Below, piece after piece: positions 48,301-58,927 of a stretch of 64,000 bases of DNA. The DNA is from Brachionus manjavacas (lineage: Eukaryota; Rotifera; Eurotatoria; Ploima; Brachionidae): contig JAHQIY010000002.1 in NCBI GenBank assembly GCA_019054805.1, forward strand, positions 7,068,001 to 7,132,000, written 5' to 3'. How positions within the stretch are numbered: position 1 is the stretch's first letter; each line of letters starts with the position of its first letter. The translations under genes were made by a program, and so were the position numbers. The notes beneath the pieces are model-generated. The model made no database searches. It was not told where the DNA came from and was given only the letters and a program-made list of their open reading frames with translations.

Positions 48301-51082
48301 AATTTATTATGAAGAGAAAATTTTAAAATGGGAGGATGAATTATTAATATTCAAGTTATTTCAGATAGAGATTTTACATTTCAAATATTTAAAAAAAAAT
48401 TAAAATAATTAGTGAATACTTTGATTAAAATCAAAAAAATTTAAATAAAAAAAATTATATTTTGTAAAATTAGCTTCAAAAATCAATAATCGAAATCAAT
48501 AATATTTTTTCAAATTTTGAAATTATCATTATATTTAACAGATAATAAACTTGGTACCACCCAAATTTAGTCTCTCCAAAAACTCTGAAAGTCTGCATTG
48601 CACTAAATGTATCAGAAAAAAAAAAAATACATAGTTATTGCAGAGACTTAAATTGGATTGTACAAAGATTGTATCTGTTGAAAAATTTACAAAAATTCAT
48701 AGATTAATAATAAATAAAGAACTTAAATTTTAAATCTTTTTTTTTGTACTTTGTTCTAAAATTCAAAATGTCACATGATTTTTCATAATTTTTTAATTAA
48801 AAAGTGCTTTTTTTAATAATTTGATTAAAAAAAATACGAAATAATAATCTTTTTAGAAAGGATAGGAGAATTTTGCTAAACTTTATATTTTAAAATCCAC
48901 CTCCTTACAAAAAATTATTTCATTTTAGACTAAAAGATTAGTATATTACCAAAAATTGAAATGAATTATTTTTTTTATTATAAGGCAAAAATTCAAAATT
49001 CTTTAAAAAAATTTCTCTTAAGCACATTTTTGGTTGTGTAGATAATCAACTCGATGCAGTAGCCTCTGTATCAGATCAGAGCCGTTGCACAAAAAGGTAC
49101 ACGAAAAGGAGATGAGCGCCTCCCCATTATCCACTAGGATAGAATAGGGACAATTATATTTTTGCAAAAATTTAAAATTTAAAGATTCAAAAATTTTTTT
49201 TTTTAAAAAGCTTAAAAAAAAACATTCTCAATAAAAATACTTACAATTAGAGCTTTTTCCTTTAGTCGAAAGCCAGAATCCGCATTATTATTTAGTAAAA
49301 TTTCGCCCAATATCAAAATCTCTTTGGCGTATTTGACATAAGTCGAGCTAGTTGCTGCTTGAACATATTCTAACAAGCTTAAATTACTGGAAAAATACGA
49401 CTGAACTACAACCAAAATATCTAATTCTATCTGTTCGAACCAAACTTGCTAGAAAAAATAATTTAAAAAAAGATTGATTTTTTATAAACAATTTTACCTT
49501 TTTCAAACTTTTTAAACTGGTGCGATCACTTAAAAATAGCTTTAATAGATCAAAAAAAAATTTTGCCAAGTCAACATTTTGGCAAAATTTCTCCAATATT
49601 CCCAGTTGACTAGTGTCCGGTTTTTTAGCTGAATTATCTTGCCTCAATGTTGACGATAGACTATCTTGCTCGTCTATTTCGACTTGTATTGAGAGTAAAT
49701 TTGCCAACAATTTACTCAACTCTCTGAATTGAGAAGCACCCTCAATATTTGCCTCCAGCATCAATTGTTTGGACATTTGTAATTTGTTTTTTATTTTATT
49801 CACAAAAGATTCATCATTCAAATATTTAAGACAAAGATCAAGATTGTCGGGAATCAAATTTTCCAGCAAACTTTGCCAATCGTCTTCTGTTTCTTTGTGT
49901 TCATGGCTTTTAGGTTCCTCGGGCTTCAAAGTTTCGTCCAATCTTTTTTGCTCCGAAGTTTCTTTTATCATGGCCATGTTTTGTTTTTTTTGATCTCTGG
50001 TCGCACGGGAAAGTATTCTGGAGGTTCCCGGAGGGGGAGCTTTGGCTTTCTGCTGTTCCTGCTTCTTTTTAAGCTGTTCTTCTGACATCTGAACTGTCAA
50101 TGGTTCCATAATCGACGCAGTCAAGTCCGGAACTGAGCAACAATTTAAAAATTTAACTTGAACTTTATATTAAAAATAATACTTTTAACTCCTGACTTTA
50201 TAAATTCATGATCGGCCAGCTGAGGCCAAGACAAGCGTTTGGACGGGTCCTTGGTAAGCAGACCTTGTAAAAAATTTTTGAAGCTTGGACTCATGGTCTT
50301 GGGCCATTTGACCTGACCTTTAACAATCATGTCGACTAGTTGATAGAGATTGTTTGTGTAAAATGGTGGATTGCCGGTGAATATTTCGTATAGGATGCAT
50401 CCCAAAGCCCTAAAAAAAATAAAAAAAAAATAAAAAAAAAAAATTTAATAAAATTTGGAAAAAATTTTTTTTTTATCTCACCATAAATCGGCATTATGGT
50501 CATAAGGTTTATCTTCGACCAGCTCTGGACTCATGTACAAAGGCGTTCCTTTTATGGAAGTCAATACCATAGTTTCTACACTCATGGCTCTGGCGAATCC
50601 AAAGTCGCATAATTTTACCTTGTCTTTGCAGAGAAGGATATTTTGCGGCTTCATGTCTCGGTGCATAATTCGGTGCGAGTGCAAATAGTGGAGCGCTGAG
50701 ATTAGTTGACAAGCTATGCTTTGAACTTGCTCTTCGGATAGGGAGCCATCGTCTTCTAAAAGTCCGAAAAGCTCCCCGTCCGCGTACTCGGTGACAACCA
50801 CAACTTCTTTATCAGTCTCGAAGCTGTCTAACATCTGAATTATGTTATCATGATGCAGATTCCGCAGTATCTCTATTTCGTGCTTCAAGTTTCGCAGCTC
50901 TTTTTCGCTCTTGTTAACTTTTGATATAAATTTCAGAGCCACAATCTATTTATCAAAAATAATAAGCTTTAGTTTTGTCTTCATTTTCCAATATTTACTT
51001 GTCCTGAATATTTTTTGCGGCCCTTGTGCACTTTGGCAAAAGATCCCTCTCCAATAAATTCCAGCACATGATATTTATCCAT
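42400..51082 (-). CDS. STK36: Serine/threonine kinase 36 (Fused homologue), eight exons
   Basis: Exons, 5' to 3': 51082-50999, 50945-50482, 50409-50183, 50132-49498, 49448-49245, 46392-45746, 45621-44222, 42707-42400. All junctions are GT-AG and in phase, giving 1322 residues (human about 1315). Exon 1 starts [18 protein letters not shown]. The kinase domain (about 4-254) has the Gly loop GEGSFAKV, K33, E51, HRDMKPQN (D125), DFG (142-144) and MSPE. After a charged linker comes WQSLLENL, then helical ARM-type repeats to the C-terminus, with strong family matches such as [21 protein letters not shown]36 regulates Hedgehog/Gli signalling and is needed for central-pair assembly of motile cilia in vertebrates. 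These roles are inferred from the family. Introns are mostly 49-124 bp, but two are long (2852 and 1514 bp). The ATG directly follows TTTTTACAAAG, an acceptor-like sequence. Confidence 0.93.
47374..48114. repeat. Long hairpin: two 262-bp inverted arms in an STK36 intron
   Basis: The left arm (47374-47635) and right arm (47853-48114) are nearly perfect reverse complements, for example GATTGTGGCTAGTAAAACC at the inner end and ACTGAATATTACGCAG at the outer end. The 217-bp loop carries its own small stem, CGAAAGTTTCCTTT...AAAGGAAACTTTCG, and a tandem GTTTCCTTTCGTAA. There is no ORF. Transcribed with STK36, it would form a long double-stranded RNA. A foldback transposon or an inverted duplication are the likely origins. 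Confidence 0.85.
49040..49155 (-). repeat. LINE-like fragment in the STK36 intron
   Basis: This patch is less AT-rich than the intron. On the minus strand it has a frame with [20 protein letters not shown] and [15 protein letters not shown], and ATTCTATCCTAGTGGATAATGGGG resembles the RTE tail. It is not an STK36 exon. The preceding and following exons join directly in phase, and human STK36 has no extra sequence there. Confidence 0.4.
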
Positions 51083-51444
51083 CTTTGTAAAAATATTTCG
51101 ATGAATTTAAATAAAATATTAATAAATAATAAATATTGAACTTGAAATGTTCATTTTCCTTAAAAAAAAATATGTTGCCTAGCAACCAATTTTTTACATT
51201 TTTTTCTTTTCAGGTAGATATTTGATCGAACAGGTCGTGTCAAGATTTTTTAACCCCGGTCAGTGTTTTTTATGCTATTTTATGAATTAAAATGATTATT
51301 TAAAATCTTACATAATTTAAATAAAGTAAAAAAAACAAAAATGATTATTAATTAGCAGTGTGAAAAAATTTAAATAACACTTTAAATTTAGAAAGTTAAT
51401 TTATTTAAGGCCTAAATTTCCATTGCATCCAACTTTTAAAAAAC
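51083..51444. other. 5' flank of STK36
   Basis: AT-rich. It presumably holds the STK36 promoter, but no distinct promoter element can be supported. Confidence 0.3.
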
Positions 51445-51770
51445 ATTTTCCTTTCTGTACTTTTTATACTTTTATAAAATATTATTTTATTTGGCCCTGT
51501 TCCTTTTTGTACTTTTTGTAATTAATGGTAGTTTTAATCATTTTATTAAAACTAAAACAGGGTCCGGGCGGAGCCCTAGTTTAGGGATTCGGGTGTGCTG
51601 GAGGTAATAAAAATATTAGTTAAATTTAGAAAATTTAAAATATTGATTAATTAAAAGTTTTTTTATTACCATTAAGAACAAAAAGTACAAAAAGTACAAA
51701 AAGGAACAATGCCAAATAAATTTAAATTATGAAAAAGTACAAATAGTACAAAAAGTACAGAAAGGATTTT
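51445..51770. mobile_element. ~325-bp inverted-repeat element with AGTACAAAAA subrepeats
   Basis: The left arm (51450-51531) and right arm (51667-51765) are inverted. Both contain CCTTTCTGTACTTTTT, a TTTATTTGGC block and GTTCCTTTTTGTACTTTTTG ending in TTAATGGTA. Each arm contains repeats of AGTACAAAAA in differing numbers. The centre is strikingly GC-rich for this genome (GGGTCCGGGCGGAGCCCTAG) with its own small stem. No ORF. It looks like a MITE or foldback element between STK36 and the ataxin-2-like gene. Confidence 0.7.
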
Positions 51771-53054
51771 TACTTTTAAATATTTTCATTGTCTATACCT
51801 CTCAAAAAGAGAATCTTAATCAAAATTTAATGAAAAATATTCTAAAATAGCTGGTAAATTTATGAAATTCACCTTTTTAAAATCAAAATTTTTAAAGAGA
51901 TTTATATTTTAAAATAAAGCCATCAAATTTTTTTTCGTTTTTATTATTTTTAAATAGAGGACTTTTATGGGGTTGTGAAGTTCGTTTCAATTCGATCTTT
52001 TCAATTCAGAAAAACTTTTTTACACACAATCATTACAAAATAACAGACTTTAAAATTTAATCATTTCTAGTTGATTTAATTTTCTTTAGACAATTTTTCT
52101 TATCAAAATCTATATTATACTATTTTAAAATTTATTTTAAAAGCCAAACTGCATGCGGTCTTATGATTATTGGTAAGATATAGAGAGATTGAATTTTGAT
52201 TTTTTTCCTAACTTTTATTAAAAAAATTATGTTTTCTATTATCTTTTTTCACCTCTACCTTCAAAATATATTTTTACCACATTTTTAATTTTAATTTTTC
52301 CTCTAAATTCTTTTCTTCAAGCTTTATTTAATTTTTTTTTGATTTGAATTAAATTAACTTTTAACTTTCATTTAGATGCTATGAATTTGTAGTAAATTTT
52401 TAATTCTTTCATTGAATTCAAGAGCTTAAAAGAATTAAAAAATATATAAAAATAAAATTAATAATATTAATAATAAAATTGTCATATGAAAATAAATAAA
52501 ATGGTCAAATGGATAATTAAATTAAAGATTTTAATTTATTAAATGTTTAATTATAAATTTTAATATTTACTAATAGTTCTCTAATCTACAAAATTTCCAA
52601 ATCCCTAAGCCCCGTTTTATTTTTATATGACAATCAATTTTTTTTCATGACCCCTAAATCTTTTACCTTTCTAAGGTCTAATTTTAATAAAATCTAATTT
52701 TTAATATCTTTTAATAATAGCATTGCTTTTAATCTAAATTAAATTTATTAAAAAAAATTAAAGAACTTATAAAAGACTCAAATAATTAAGGACTTTTTTT
52801 AAAGATAAGTTGCTCTAAATACATTTAAATTATCATTTTAAGCTTTTTTTATGTCCAAAAAAAATCATGATACAATCAACGAATTGTCTCTAACCATTTG
52901 AATGCAATAAAACAAAGTCTTTACGTACATTTGAAAGAATTAAAAAAAATACATATATATATATATAAATCAAAAAATGAAAAATCGGAACAACAAGTCA
53001 CCCATTTGAGCTAATCACATTCAAAAAAAAATGAAAAAAAAAATTTATAAATTA
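51771..53054. other. AT-rich intergenic spacer and ataxin-2-like 3' UTR
   Basis: I searched this by eye for further exons of the ataxin-2-like gene, in particular a PAM2 motif, and saw none. A short (AT)n tract lies at about 52,952-52,970. Confidence 0.5.
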
Positions 53055-53913
53055 TTAATTCTTTGAATTTTTGGCTCTGACTTTTCTGAATTTGTAATTG
53101 CTTGATTTTATTGAATTATTGTTCTTATCTGAACGCAAAACAGCTGAAAACGCGTATTCCTCTTCTTCATTGTCACTCAATTCTTTGTCAATATTTCGCC
53201 TATAGCTTCTCGATTTCTCGATTTCGCAAGCAATTTTCTCCGCTTCCAGCTCACGCTGTTTGTACTCATCAGTCAGCTTCTTTTCCAAAGGTACCGTATA
53301 CTCTCTTAAATTAGGGTCATACGTTGACTTATAGCCAAACTTAATCATGTTTGTGGTGAACATTTCGTCAGGGTTCCATCCGGCCTTCAAATTACCAGTC
53401 AATGGTGAAGTTTCTTTTGAATTTAAACCAGAGTCGAGATCAGAATATTCACCATCTAAATCGAACTCGTACGGGACAAGGTCTTTGCCCTCTTCTATTT
53501 CTTCATCCGAAACCCGGCTCTTTTCCACTATTGCCGAATCTATAAAGGAGTTTTCAAGACCTTGGTACTTAAATAATTAAACTGGAATCTTTTTTTTTAT
53601 TTAAGGTTCACTTACTTTTGGTGGCGTACTCTCCATCTACTTGATAGGCATCAATTTTTACAATTTGTTCTATTTCGAACACTCGCGTAGCTACATTGGA
53701 TTTTTTTGGTATGCTTCTGTCAAAAATCACGGACTCGTTGGACGGGTCGACTTGGTGGCAACAATCGAGGACAATGCTTGTATCAGTCACAAATGCGCTA
53801 AGGATTCCGTGATGCAAATTGTTGGATTTGTCGCGTAGCATGACTGGACAACCCATGATTGTGTTTATGGCGTTGCCAAAATTTGTGTCCTGAAAATCAT
53901 TTGTTTCGAGCAT
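53055..53913 (-). CDS. Short ataxin-2-like protein (LSm + LsmAD), two exons
   Basis: Exons 53913-53616 and 53560-53055 with a 55-bp GT-AG intron give 267 residues. Residues about 13-90 form the ataxin-2 LSm domain (NTIMGCPVMLRDKSNNLHHG, DTSIVLDCCHQ, RVFEIEQIVKIDA). After FIDSAI and an acidic linker, residues about 160-235 match LsmAD: GWNPDEMFTTN, KFGYKSTYDPNLREYTVPLE, and a helical ELEAEKIACEIE. Ataxin-2 proteins are cytoplasmic RNA-binding factors of P-bodies and stress granules. Normal ataxin-2 continues for hundreds of residues to a PAM2 motif that binds poly(A)-binding protein. Here the frame stops soon after LsmAD with a basic tail (KFRKVRAKNSKN), so it is a short paralogue, a short isoform, or a gene with undetected distal exons. 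Start: first ATG after an acceptor-like TTTTATTTAAG. Confidence 0.85.
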
Positions 53914-54284
53914 GTTTCTTATGTTTTGTTTTTGAAGATTTTTGAAGCTTAAATAAAATTTATAAAAAGTTTAAAATTAACCTTCCTCTTTGAGAATATT
54001 TTAATTTGGTTCTAACTGTGCAGAACAATATGTTTTAAAGCAAAAACAGTTTAAGTTATTTTTTGCAATTTGGGCAAATTCAAAATTTTGACTGTATCAA
54101 TCTTTTTTAGATTAAAATTTAAAATAAAGATTTATGTTTTTAGATTTAATTTTATTAAGTACAATTAAATAAAGTTTTTTACCACATGGGCATTTGGGCA
54201 AGTTCATTCTTTTTGTCATTTTTACACATTTTGACAAATAAAATTTTTCTACTTCATTTTTTTCTTCCGTTTTTAGTAGTATTG
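53914..54284. other. 5' flank of the ataxin-2-like gene
   Basis: AT-rich, with no distinct elements apart from the acceptor-like TTTTATTTAAG about 40 nt before the ATG. Confidence 0.3.
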
Positions 54285-54730
54285 GCTATCGATTAAATAT
54301 TTTTTAGCCAACTATTTAATCAACTAATTTTTTTAATTGATTATTAAATCGACTATTTTTTTTTTGTCAACTATTAAAAATTGGGGAAGTGACTGTGCTC
54401 TAAACACAGAACACGCTATCACCCTAGCCAACTGAAGCATCGGACCCGAGGCCTCCATCCCTTTCAACATCGAACCAAATTACCCAAAGCCAACCAGTTC
54501 TCCACGATACTCTTCTTACTCGCCAAACATTATTATCATCTTTTGATCAATTATATATTGACATAATGAATTTTACTGATTAGGTGTAAATACCACAGTA
54601 ACCATAGATGGGATCCTACTGTTTCCCATCTTCGCAATTCTAGCTTGCTAGCTTGTTGTATCTTATATTATTATTAAATTGACTTTTTTTTTTTTCGATT
54701 ATTAAGTCGACTAAAAAAATAAATAACAAA
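54285..54730. repeat. Block flanked by ATTATTAAATCGACTA repeats
   Basis: Copies of a motif like GATTATTAAATCGACTA occur at about 54342-54358 and 54697-54715 (direct) and at about 55598-55616 (inverted), with shorter variants between. They surround a much less AT-rich block (54,380-54,660) with no frame, beginning GGGGAAGTGACTGTGCTC. The arrangement suggests a small mobile element next to the LINE, but its limits are unclear. Confidence 0.4.
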
Positions 54731-54849
54731 TTAAATAATTTCAAATAAATCGTTAAATTGTAATTTTTGCTGAAAATTTTTTAATTTATTCACAGACTTT
54801 ATTCAAATAGGAAAAAATATTTTTTGCTTATGTAACTTTTAATTTATCT

Positions 54850-55575
54850 TTTATCTAGTGCTAATATCTAATACAGAAGCACATATGCATATGAAGACCC
54901 AAGACCTAACCCAAACGAACTCAAAACTAATGAGACCAAAACGAAAGTTATGTGCATAAATACCAAATTGGATATCCCGATCCACATCGATACACCAATC
55001 GAGTGTGTAAATGAATTCACATACCTAGGTAGCACAATCAGTACAACGTTGGGAATACACAGAGACATTTAGAATAGACTTGGTAAAGCAAAGAGTGCCT
55101 TCGCAAGACTCAAACCAGTATGGAAGTCAACTAGCTACAGTAAGGAAACAAAACTTAAACTATACAACAGTGTAGTAAAAGCAACACTGATGTACGAAAG
55201 TGAATGCTGGGGGATGTGTGAATCTGACAGGATTCTCGGGATACACTGGCCTGAGACATTGTCGAATTCTGACCTATACAGAAGAACAAATTAAGAGCCA
55301 TTAAGTCAATGCATTAAGAACAAAAGACTGTGATGGCTCGGGCATGTACTTAGAATGAAAGAAACACGGATACCAAAAAGAGCCCTTCAATGGACACCTC
55401 AAGGCGACGTAAGGTAGGACGACCAGCAGTAACATGGAGGTCAACAATCACGAAAGAGCTCATCGAAATGGGAATGACATTGGGAGAAGCAAGGGGAAAG
55501 GCAAAAGATCAACTTGAGTGGAAATCAAAAGTAATGCCCCTATGCTCCACAAGGATTGAATAAGGAAAAAAAAAA
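54850..55575 (+). mobile_element. RTE-type LINE, 3' part, degenerate
   Basis: The + frames read ETKTKVMCINTKLDIPIHID, then CVNEFTYLGSTIST, NRLGKAKSAFARLKPVWKST, KLKLYNSVVKATLMYESECW, then after a frame change WLGHVLRMKETRIPKRALQW, GRPAVTWRSTITKEL and a C-terminal DQLEWKSKVMPLCSTR. This order (YLGS, LY..VV...L.Y, WLGHV.RM, GRP..TW) is the thumb and C-terminus of a common RTE-like reverse transcriptase family. The 3' end is GCTCCACAAGGATTGAATAAGG plus A-run. Stops and frameshifts show that it is dead. The 5' part is missing. Confidence 0.75.
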
Positions 55576-55794
55576 TCTTTTAATTTAGAGATAAATTAGT
55601 CGATTTAATAATCGATTAAATATATTATAAAATATAATTTAATTTAATTTTCTTTTACCTTTGTTTTAAATTTAATTTTCTTGATATTAAGCAAAATTTG
55701 ATAAAAAAGAATGTATTTATTAAAAACATTATTTAAATTTAAATAAATTTAATTTAAATTTAATTTTAATTTTAATTTAAGGCAGATTTCTTCA

Positions 55795-56073
55795 ATGCAT
55801 GATATTAATTTGACTGACGGACTTAAAAATATAATTACCCCATCAAATAAAGCCTACTATAATCAAACCAGAGCAAATGAAGAAAGTGAAAACGAAGAAA
55901 TGAATGATGTTCAGATGGAAAGCTATGCAAATTTTTTAGAAAAAGAGCAAAATGACGAAGAGAACAAAGGTGACGAAGAAAAGGACATTAAAAACGAAGA
56001 AAACTTTGACAAGAACAGAAAAAAAAATAATATATTATCTCTTAAAATACTATCATTTATGGAAAAAAATTAA
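55795..56073 (+). CDS. Hypothetical acidic protein or terminal exon (92 aa)
   Basis: ATG frame beginning MHDINLTDGLKNIITPSNKA, followed by an acidic, Glu/Asn/Asp/Lys-rich region (residues about 29-80) likely to be disordered. An acceptor-like TTTTAATTTAAG precedes the ATG by 13 nt, so it could be a first coding exon after a leader or a terminal exon of a larger gene. No domain recognised. Composition is more protein-like than in the chance frames nearby, but the charged low-complexity content makes the call uncertain. Confidence 0.35.
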   Translation: MHDINLTDGLKNIITPSNKAYYNQTRANEESENEEMNDVQMESYANFLEKEQNDEENKGDEEKDIKNEENFDKNRKKNNILSLKILSFMEKN

Positions 56074-57350
56074 ATAAAAATAAACCATTTATTCCATCTA
56101 AATGATATTATTTTACGGTGTGCATTTTGATTTTGCAGAGTTTACCTTTAGATTTAACAAAGTATCTTAAATCTAAAAGTGCAGCTCTACATTAATTCAA
56201 TTAAGAAAAAACAATTTATTGCATAACTAAAAGTTGATTTGATCATTTGAGAATCGAAAATTGATGATAAACTTCAAAATGCAATGAATTCAGCATATTT
56301 AACGTAAAATATCGCAAATTTCAGAAAATCATTGTATAATTAAAATAAAAATTTCCAATATTTTTCTAAAAAAAACTGAATTTCTATAAAAAAAATATTT
56401 TTTAAATTTTTTCTTACAATCTAAGTAAATCAAAACTTAAAAACGCACTTAGATAGAAAGAAATAAAAGTGGAATTAAATAAAAATATAAGTTTTTTGAA
56501 AATCATTAAAAAAAAAATTTCTAACAAAACTTTTTGGTTAGTTCCAAACCAGTTCAATCAGATTTGTACCCGGTAATTTATTTAAAGATTTAAATTTTGT
56601 ATTCGATTCTATTTATTTTATTCTTTATCAAAAACAGTTTTAAAATTAATCAATCAACAAGATTTTTTGTACATCATGATGCTTTTGATAAACTTAAATT
56701 ACTAAAAGTCTCGAATCGGCTTTTTGTTTTTGAGTGAGAGATATGTTGAAACAGGACAGGACAATTTTATTTTCTTATAATTTATTCTGAAGGAGCTCTA
56801 GCTCGGTACAAAAAACAAATAAATAATAATTAAGTCACTTTTCTTTTTTATCTTATTTTAAGTCCCTAGATAAGGTGCTAGACCAGAGATTGACACTTGC
56901 TAAAGCGCCATTATAACTACCTGGAACCGCAGAAATTGCATTTGTCCGGAATTCTGAGTGATGAATTGCCGATGCTATTTGTTTGTAAAATAAAATAAAA
57001 TTTGTAAAATAGTGAATTAAAAAATCAAAATCAATATTTTGAAATTTTAAAATTAATTAATATTATTGTATCATTTAAAGCCATTTTTTGGGTGCTTTAA
57101 TGATGATTATAAATTTGTCTTTAAAATTTTCAAATAAAATTTTATAAAATCAATTAAGATCAATTGGGAATAAATTTTTTTTTTTAATTAAGATTTTAAT
57201 ATTTTAAGTTTTGATCAAGCGACCATAATCATCAATCAATGATTTGAAGTGTCTTGCTTATTAATTTTATGACTTTATAAAAAAATAAAGATTCAAAAGA
57301 CTTTCGAAATTGAAAGTCAAGTTTGACCTTAAGTAAATAGAGATTCTAAC
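56074..57350. other. AT-rich spacer with one CCGAGCTAGAGCTCC-repeat copy
   Basis: A copy of the short repeat lies at 56,775-56,825 on the minus strand (TTCTGAAGGAGCTCTAGCTC, GGTACA). No gene seen. Confidence 0.5.
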
Positions 57351-57352
57351 AG

Positions 57353-57545
57353 ACAGGAGGGCAGAAGATGAAGAAAAAATCAAACGAATTCTGACCACTA
57401 TTGGAAAAGGTGATGTAAAGCCAGCGTATTGGAGACGCTTGAGATCTAAAGACCAAAGTAAACCAGGCCCAATTCTAGTAGAACTCAAAGAAGAAGCAAA
57501 CAGAAATCCACTACTCCTAGCAGCCAAAAACTGGTTACCATCAAT
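57353..57545 (+). pseudogene. CR1-like LINE ORF1 fragment, left of the gypsy insertion
   Basis: The + frame reads RRAEDEEKIKRILTTIGKGD, then VKPAYWRRLRSKDQSKPGPI, LVELKEEANRNPLLLAAKN. It resembles the RNA-binding end of a LINE ORF1 (the RPIxVxL segment and following helix). It stops abruptly at the boundary with the gypsy element. The matching endonuclease ORF resumes in the same orientation at 61.65 kb, so the two flanks are probably one element split by the insertion. Confidence 0.55.
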
Positions 57546-57737
57546 TAATTGGTTACCTGATTTGCTGTCCGATTTATTCACATCTCCCTCCGCTAACGAA
57601 TGAAACTTGTCACCAAGCGTCCCATCGTTTACGGCACCATCATCTAAAGTAACATTAGACTTAGCTTCCTCTAAATCTCCCACCGTAAACTTATCGTATA
57701 TCATATCCGATTCTTCAATTAAAGCTAAAGGAGGCAA
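57545..57737 (-). pseudogene. gypsy pol C-terminal acidic tail
   Basis: Frame starting PPLALIEESDMIYDKFTVGD and rich in Asp/Glu/Ser. It is a continuation of the integrase C-terminal region in a different frame from the integrase ORF. It ends within SGNQLIDGNQ, where the flanking LINE sequence begins. No LTR follows. Confidence 0.5.
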
Positions 57738-58927
57738 ATCTCAGATTTAACACTTTGGGACTCAAAACCATTGTTTCCTACGACTACTTTTTTAAAAAAA
57801 GAATAATTTCTCGTAACTTCTTTGACATCATTCTTTGCAGTTATCATAGCCCCCTTAATTTCTACCACTTTATAAGGAATCGACTCATACTTGAAAGTTA
57901 GCTTGTTGATCTTTTGCTGTTTTAGTAAAACACAATCACCAAGCTTGAACTTTATTTCTTGTGAAACCTTTGGTTCAAATCGTTTTTCGACAATTTCATT
58001 TGATTTTAGTTCGTTATCCATCGCTTTCTTTAAATTGTTATCCCAGTCCTGACTTTTTAGGTCATAAGAAGGCAATTTTGTAAAGTTTGTCCGATTGAAC
58101 ATCAGTTCAACTGGGGCAACCCCAGTCACGCTATGTGGTGTACAATTGTATGACCTTAAAAATACATTTAGTTCTTCACGCCAGTTCTTCTTGGCAATGT
58201 GTGACCCTGTCACTACCTTGCTTAACTGCTGCATGAACCGTTCACACTTGCCATTAGCCCTTGGCCACAATGGCGTAATTTTCCGATGTTTGATACCAAG
58301 ACTGTCGCAGTATTTTCTAAATGCCCTACCATTAAAAGGAGGACCATTATCTGTTCTAATTACGCTTGGTATACCTAGAACTGTATGAACTTCGTCCAAT
58401 CTTCCTACGGTGGAGTCGGTTCCAGTTGACCTCACAAACTTTACAGCTTTATACCTCGAACTATCATCGGTGAGTACTAAACAGTACTCTCCGCTTGGTA
58501 AAGGACCAAAAAAATCGATACTTATTTCGTCCCAGACTTTATCAGACATTCTTGCCATAGACACTGGATTTTTAAGACCTTTGTTTGAAGTACAACACTG
58601 ACAAATCATGCAACCACCAACTTTGTTTTCGACTAGTTGATTCAGTCCAGCAAACCAGACTTTAGACCTAAGCAGAGCCTTGGTCTTAACAATTCCTAAG
58701 TGTCCTTCATGCGCAATCTCAACTGCAACCTTGTGCAGCGAGTGAGGCAACACAATTCTACGATCTCGTAATAACAGGCCTTCGCTTGTTACAGCAAGCT
58801 CATCCCTTAAATTGTAAAAGACACCTAACTTTGCTTTCTCTTCTCGATTTAGAAACCTTTTGCTTAAACACGACTTCACAAAGCTCAATAACGGGTCTTT
58901 CAATGTTTCACTTAAAATTTGTTCTCA
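57725..58927 (-). pseudogene. gypsy integrase
   Basis: About 392 residues open. The N-terminal zinc-binding domain has HEGH and CMIC. The catalytic core shows IDFFGPLPSGE (first Asp), RTDNGPPF (second Asp) and the Glu in NGKCERFMQQ, so all three metal ligands are present. An SH3-like C-terminal region (FKLGDCVLLKQQK) follows. An in-frame stop at its 5' side separates it from RNase H. It is the best preserved part of the element. Confidence 0.85.

Noticed and set aside
49022-49200. Possible additional STK36 exon (frame with [20 protein letters not shown])
   Set aside because: It would need a one-base correction in a poly-A run and ends in a stop. The exons at 49,448-49,245 and 46,392-45,746 join directly in phase, and the resulting protein aligns with human STK36 without a gap at that place. 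The patch resembles a LINE end.
57267-57545. Minus-strand frame extending the gypsy acidic tail to 57,267
   Set aside because: Beyond about 57,545 the opposite strand carries a LINE ORF1-like protein, so the minus frame there is a shadow.
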